Assembly (NCBI GenBank): GCA_021811025.1
Contig: JAJZPX010000118.1
Span: forward strand, 1 to 6,386
From: Actinomycetes bacterium
GTDB lineage: Bacteria > Actinomycetota > Coriobacteriia > Anaerosomatales > JAJZPX01
DNA: 6,386 bases
Reading direction: 5' to 3'
A program made the translations under genes and the position numbers. Every line of letters begins with the position of its first letter. Within the stretch, counting starts at the first letter, position 1. Below the pieces are notes generated by a model. The model saw only the letters and a list, made by a program, of their open reading frames with translations. It searched no databases and had not been told where the DNA came from. Below are positions 4,966 to 6,386 of the stretch, one piece after another.

Positions 4966-6386
4966 ATGTCCGGCGAGCAGAGTCCCACCGTCCTCGTCGT
5001 GTTCGGCGCTTCGGGCGACCTGATGGCCCGCAAGATCGTCCCTGCGCTGTTCCACCTCTTCGAGCGCGACCGGCTGCCGGAGCGCTTCCGCGTGGTGGGC
5101 TTCGCGCGCCGCCCGTTCCCGGACGACGTCTTCCGCCGCGATGTCGCCGCCTACGTCGGGCAGCACACGGGCACGGAGCCGCCCGAAGACGAGCTCAACG
5201 AGTTCCTCGGCATGTTCACCTACCAGCAGGGGCACTTCGAGGAGGACTCGGCGTACGCGGAGCTGGACACGGGCCTCGCGCGCATCGACTCTGAGTGGGA
5301 GGTGTGCTCGAACAAGCTCTTCTACCTCGCGGTGCCGCCGCAGTACTACCGCGCGATCTTCGAGCGCCTGGCCGCGAGCGGGCTCACGAGGCCGTGCGGC
5401 GAGCAGACCGGGTGGACGCGGGTGCTCGTCGAGAAGCCGTTCGGCAAGGACGCGCACACCGCGCAGCAGCTGGACGAGCTGCTCGGCAGCCTCTTTCGGG
5501 AGGAGCAGATCTACCGCATCGACCACTACCTCGCGAAGGAGATGCTCCAGGGCATCATCAACTTCCGCTTCAGCAACAACCTGCTCGAGCCCACGTGGGA
5601 CTCGCGCGGCGTCGACAGGATCGAGGTGTCGCTGCTGGAGAGCATCGGCGTGGAGGACCGCGGCGACACGTACGACGGCATCGGCGCTCTGCGCGACGTC
5701 GGGCAGAACCATCTGCTTCAGATGCTCGCTCTCGTGACCATGGACCAGCCCGCCGACCTCGGCGCCGAGGCGATCCGCACGGAGCGCGCGAAGGTGCTGG
5801 AGTCGCTCAAGCGCATGTCCCCGGCCGAGGTGGAGCGGGCCAGCTTCCGCGCGCAGTACGAGGGCTACCGGGGGATCCCCGGCGTGGCGCCGGGCTCGCG
5901 CACGGAGACGTACTTCAAGCTGCAGACGTTCGTCGAGAACGCTCGCTGGGCGGGCGTGCCCGTGATCCTGCAGGCCGGCAAGCGCGTCCACAGCGCGCGC
6001 AAGGAGATCGTCGTCACCTTCAAGCACGCCCAGCCGTGCCTCTGTGAGGGCGGACGGCACTACGAGAACCGCGTGATCTTCACGCTCGAGCCGACCGAGT
6101 CGATCCGCATCGAGTTCTTCACGAAGCGGCCGGGATTCGAGCGCGAGCTCGAGCGCCGCGACTTCACCTTCATGCTGTACGAGAAGGAGGAGAAGGCGCA
6201 GTACGTCGAGGAGTACGCCCGCCTCCTGGTCGACGCGGTCGCGGGCGACCAGACGCTCTTCGTCTCCACGGGCGAGGTCAAGGCGATGTGGGACTTCACC
6301 GACCCGGTCGAGGAGACCTGGGAGTCCGGCAGGCCCGAGCTTCGCGTCTACAAGCCCGACACGGACGAGGCGCTGCACGCCTCGGC
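4966..6386 (+). CDS. zwf: Glucose-6-phosphate dehydrogenase (3'-truncated by window edge)
   Basis: Zwf oxidises glucose 6-phosphate to 6-phosphogluconolactone with NAD(P)+, the entry to the oxidative pentose phosphate pathway and a main NADPH source. The frame stays open for 473 codons to the window edge. The family is about 480-515 residues, so only a short C-terminal tail should be missing. The Rossmann-fold nucleotide motif is GASGDLMARK (14-23). EKPFGKD (156-162) supplies K157. The substrate motif RIDHYLAKE (184-192) supplies D186, H187 and K191, and ALRDVGQNHLLQMLAL (241-256) holds the expected catalytic base H249. These residues keep the same spacing as in the well-studied Leuconostoc enzyme. 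The usual RIDHYLGKE has Ala instead of Gly at 190. ATG 4966 follows GGAGG (4956-4960) by five bases. Cofactor preference cannot be decided from what I see. Confidence 0.94.
   Translation, partial: MSGEQSPTVLVVFGASGDLMARKIVPALFHLFERDRLPERFRVVGFARRPFPDDVFRRDVAAYVGQHTGTEPPEDELNEFLGMFTYQQGHFEEDSAYAELDTGLARIDSEWEVCSNKLFYLAVPPQYYRAIFERLAASGLTRPCGEQTGWTRVLVEKPFGKDAHTAQQLDELLGSLFREEQIYRIDHYLAKEMLQGIINFRFSNNLLEPTWDSRGVDRIEVSLLESIGVEDRGDTYDGIGALRDVGQNHLLQMLALVTMDQPADLGAEAIRTERAKVLESLKRMSPAEVERASFRAQYEGYRGIPGVAPGSRTETYFKLQTFVENARWAGVPVILQAGKRVHSARKEIVVTFKHAQPCLCEGGRHYENRVIFTLEPTESIRIEFFTKRPGFERELERRDFTFMLYEKEEKAQYVEEYARLLVDAVAGDQTLFVSTGEVKAMWDFTDPVEETWESGRPELRVYKPDTDEALHAS

Noticed and set aside
3852..5294. 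Plus-strand open frame crossing the end of serS, the gap and the start of zwf
   Set aside because: It is an Arg/Gly/Ala-rich out-of-frame translation overlapping two confident genes.
4621..6378. Very long minus-strand open frame (585 codons) opposite zwf
   Set aside because: The plus strand encodes an unmistakable G6PDH through the same bases. The antisense product is low-complexity and has no recognisable domain.
1..6386. CRISPR arrays, tRNA genes, insertion sequences or phage attachment sites
   Set aside because: I saw no regularly spaced repeats, no cloverleaf with a T-loop motif, and no transposase or integrase frames.

Overview
This is a GC-rich, densely coded bacterial chromosome segment. 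The layout suggests an anaerobic or facultative high-GC bacterium. An actinobacterium, possibly of the Coriobacteriia type, is my best guess: it rests on base composition, GTG/TTG starts and an oxygen-sensitive double-cubane reductase system, and no taxonomic marker in the window settles it. I see no tRNA, rRNA, CRISPR array or insertion sequence.

Layout, left to right. (1) 1-287: the C-terminal ACT regulatory domain of prephenate dehydratase (pheA, phenylalanine synthesis), cut by the window edge. (2) 309-2434: a candidate promoter followed by a two-gene operon. It encodes a double-cubane-cluster reductase of the 2-hydroxyacyl-CoA dehydratase superfamily (YjiM/DCCP type) and its ATP-dependent [4Fe-4S] activator (YjiL/BadF/HgdC type). 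The activator hydrolyses ATP to push low-potential electrons into the reductase; the natural substrate of this subfamily is unknown. (3) 2495-3135, minus strand: a VapBC toxin-antitoxin pair, with a ribbon-helix-helix antitoxin overlapping a PIN-domain RNase toxin by four bases. A perfect 10-bp inverted repeat in front of vapB looks like its autoregulatory operator. (4) 3274-4566: serS, seryl-tRNA synthetase, with a TTG start set by a strong Shine-Dalgarno, divergent from vapBC. (5) 4607-4810: a C-terminal remnant of a YhcG/DUF1016 PD-(D/E)XK nuclease. (6) 4811-4965: a non-coding gap with nested inverted repeats. (7) 4966-6386: zwf, glucose-6-phosphate dehydrogenase, nearly complete but running off the right edge.

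pheA, serS and zwf are core metabolic and translation genes. The reductase operon, the toxin-antitoxin pair and the nuclease remnant are accessory genes between them, so this looks like a place where accessory DNA has settled among housekeeping genes. The item most worth following is the reductase/activator pair, a functionally open ATP-driven redox system. Next come the vapB operator hairpin, the nuclease fossil and the structured gap before zwf.
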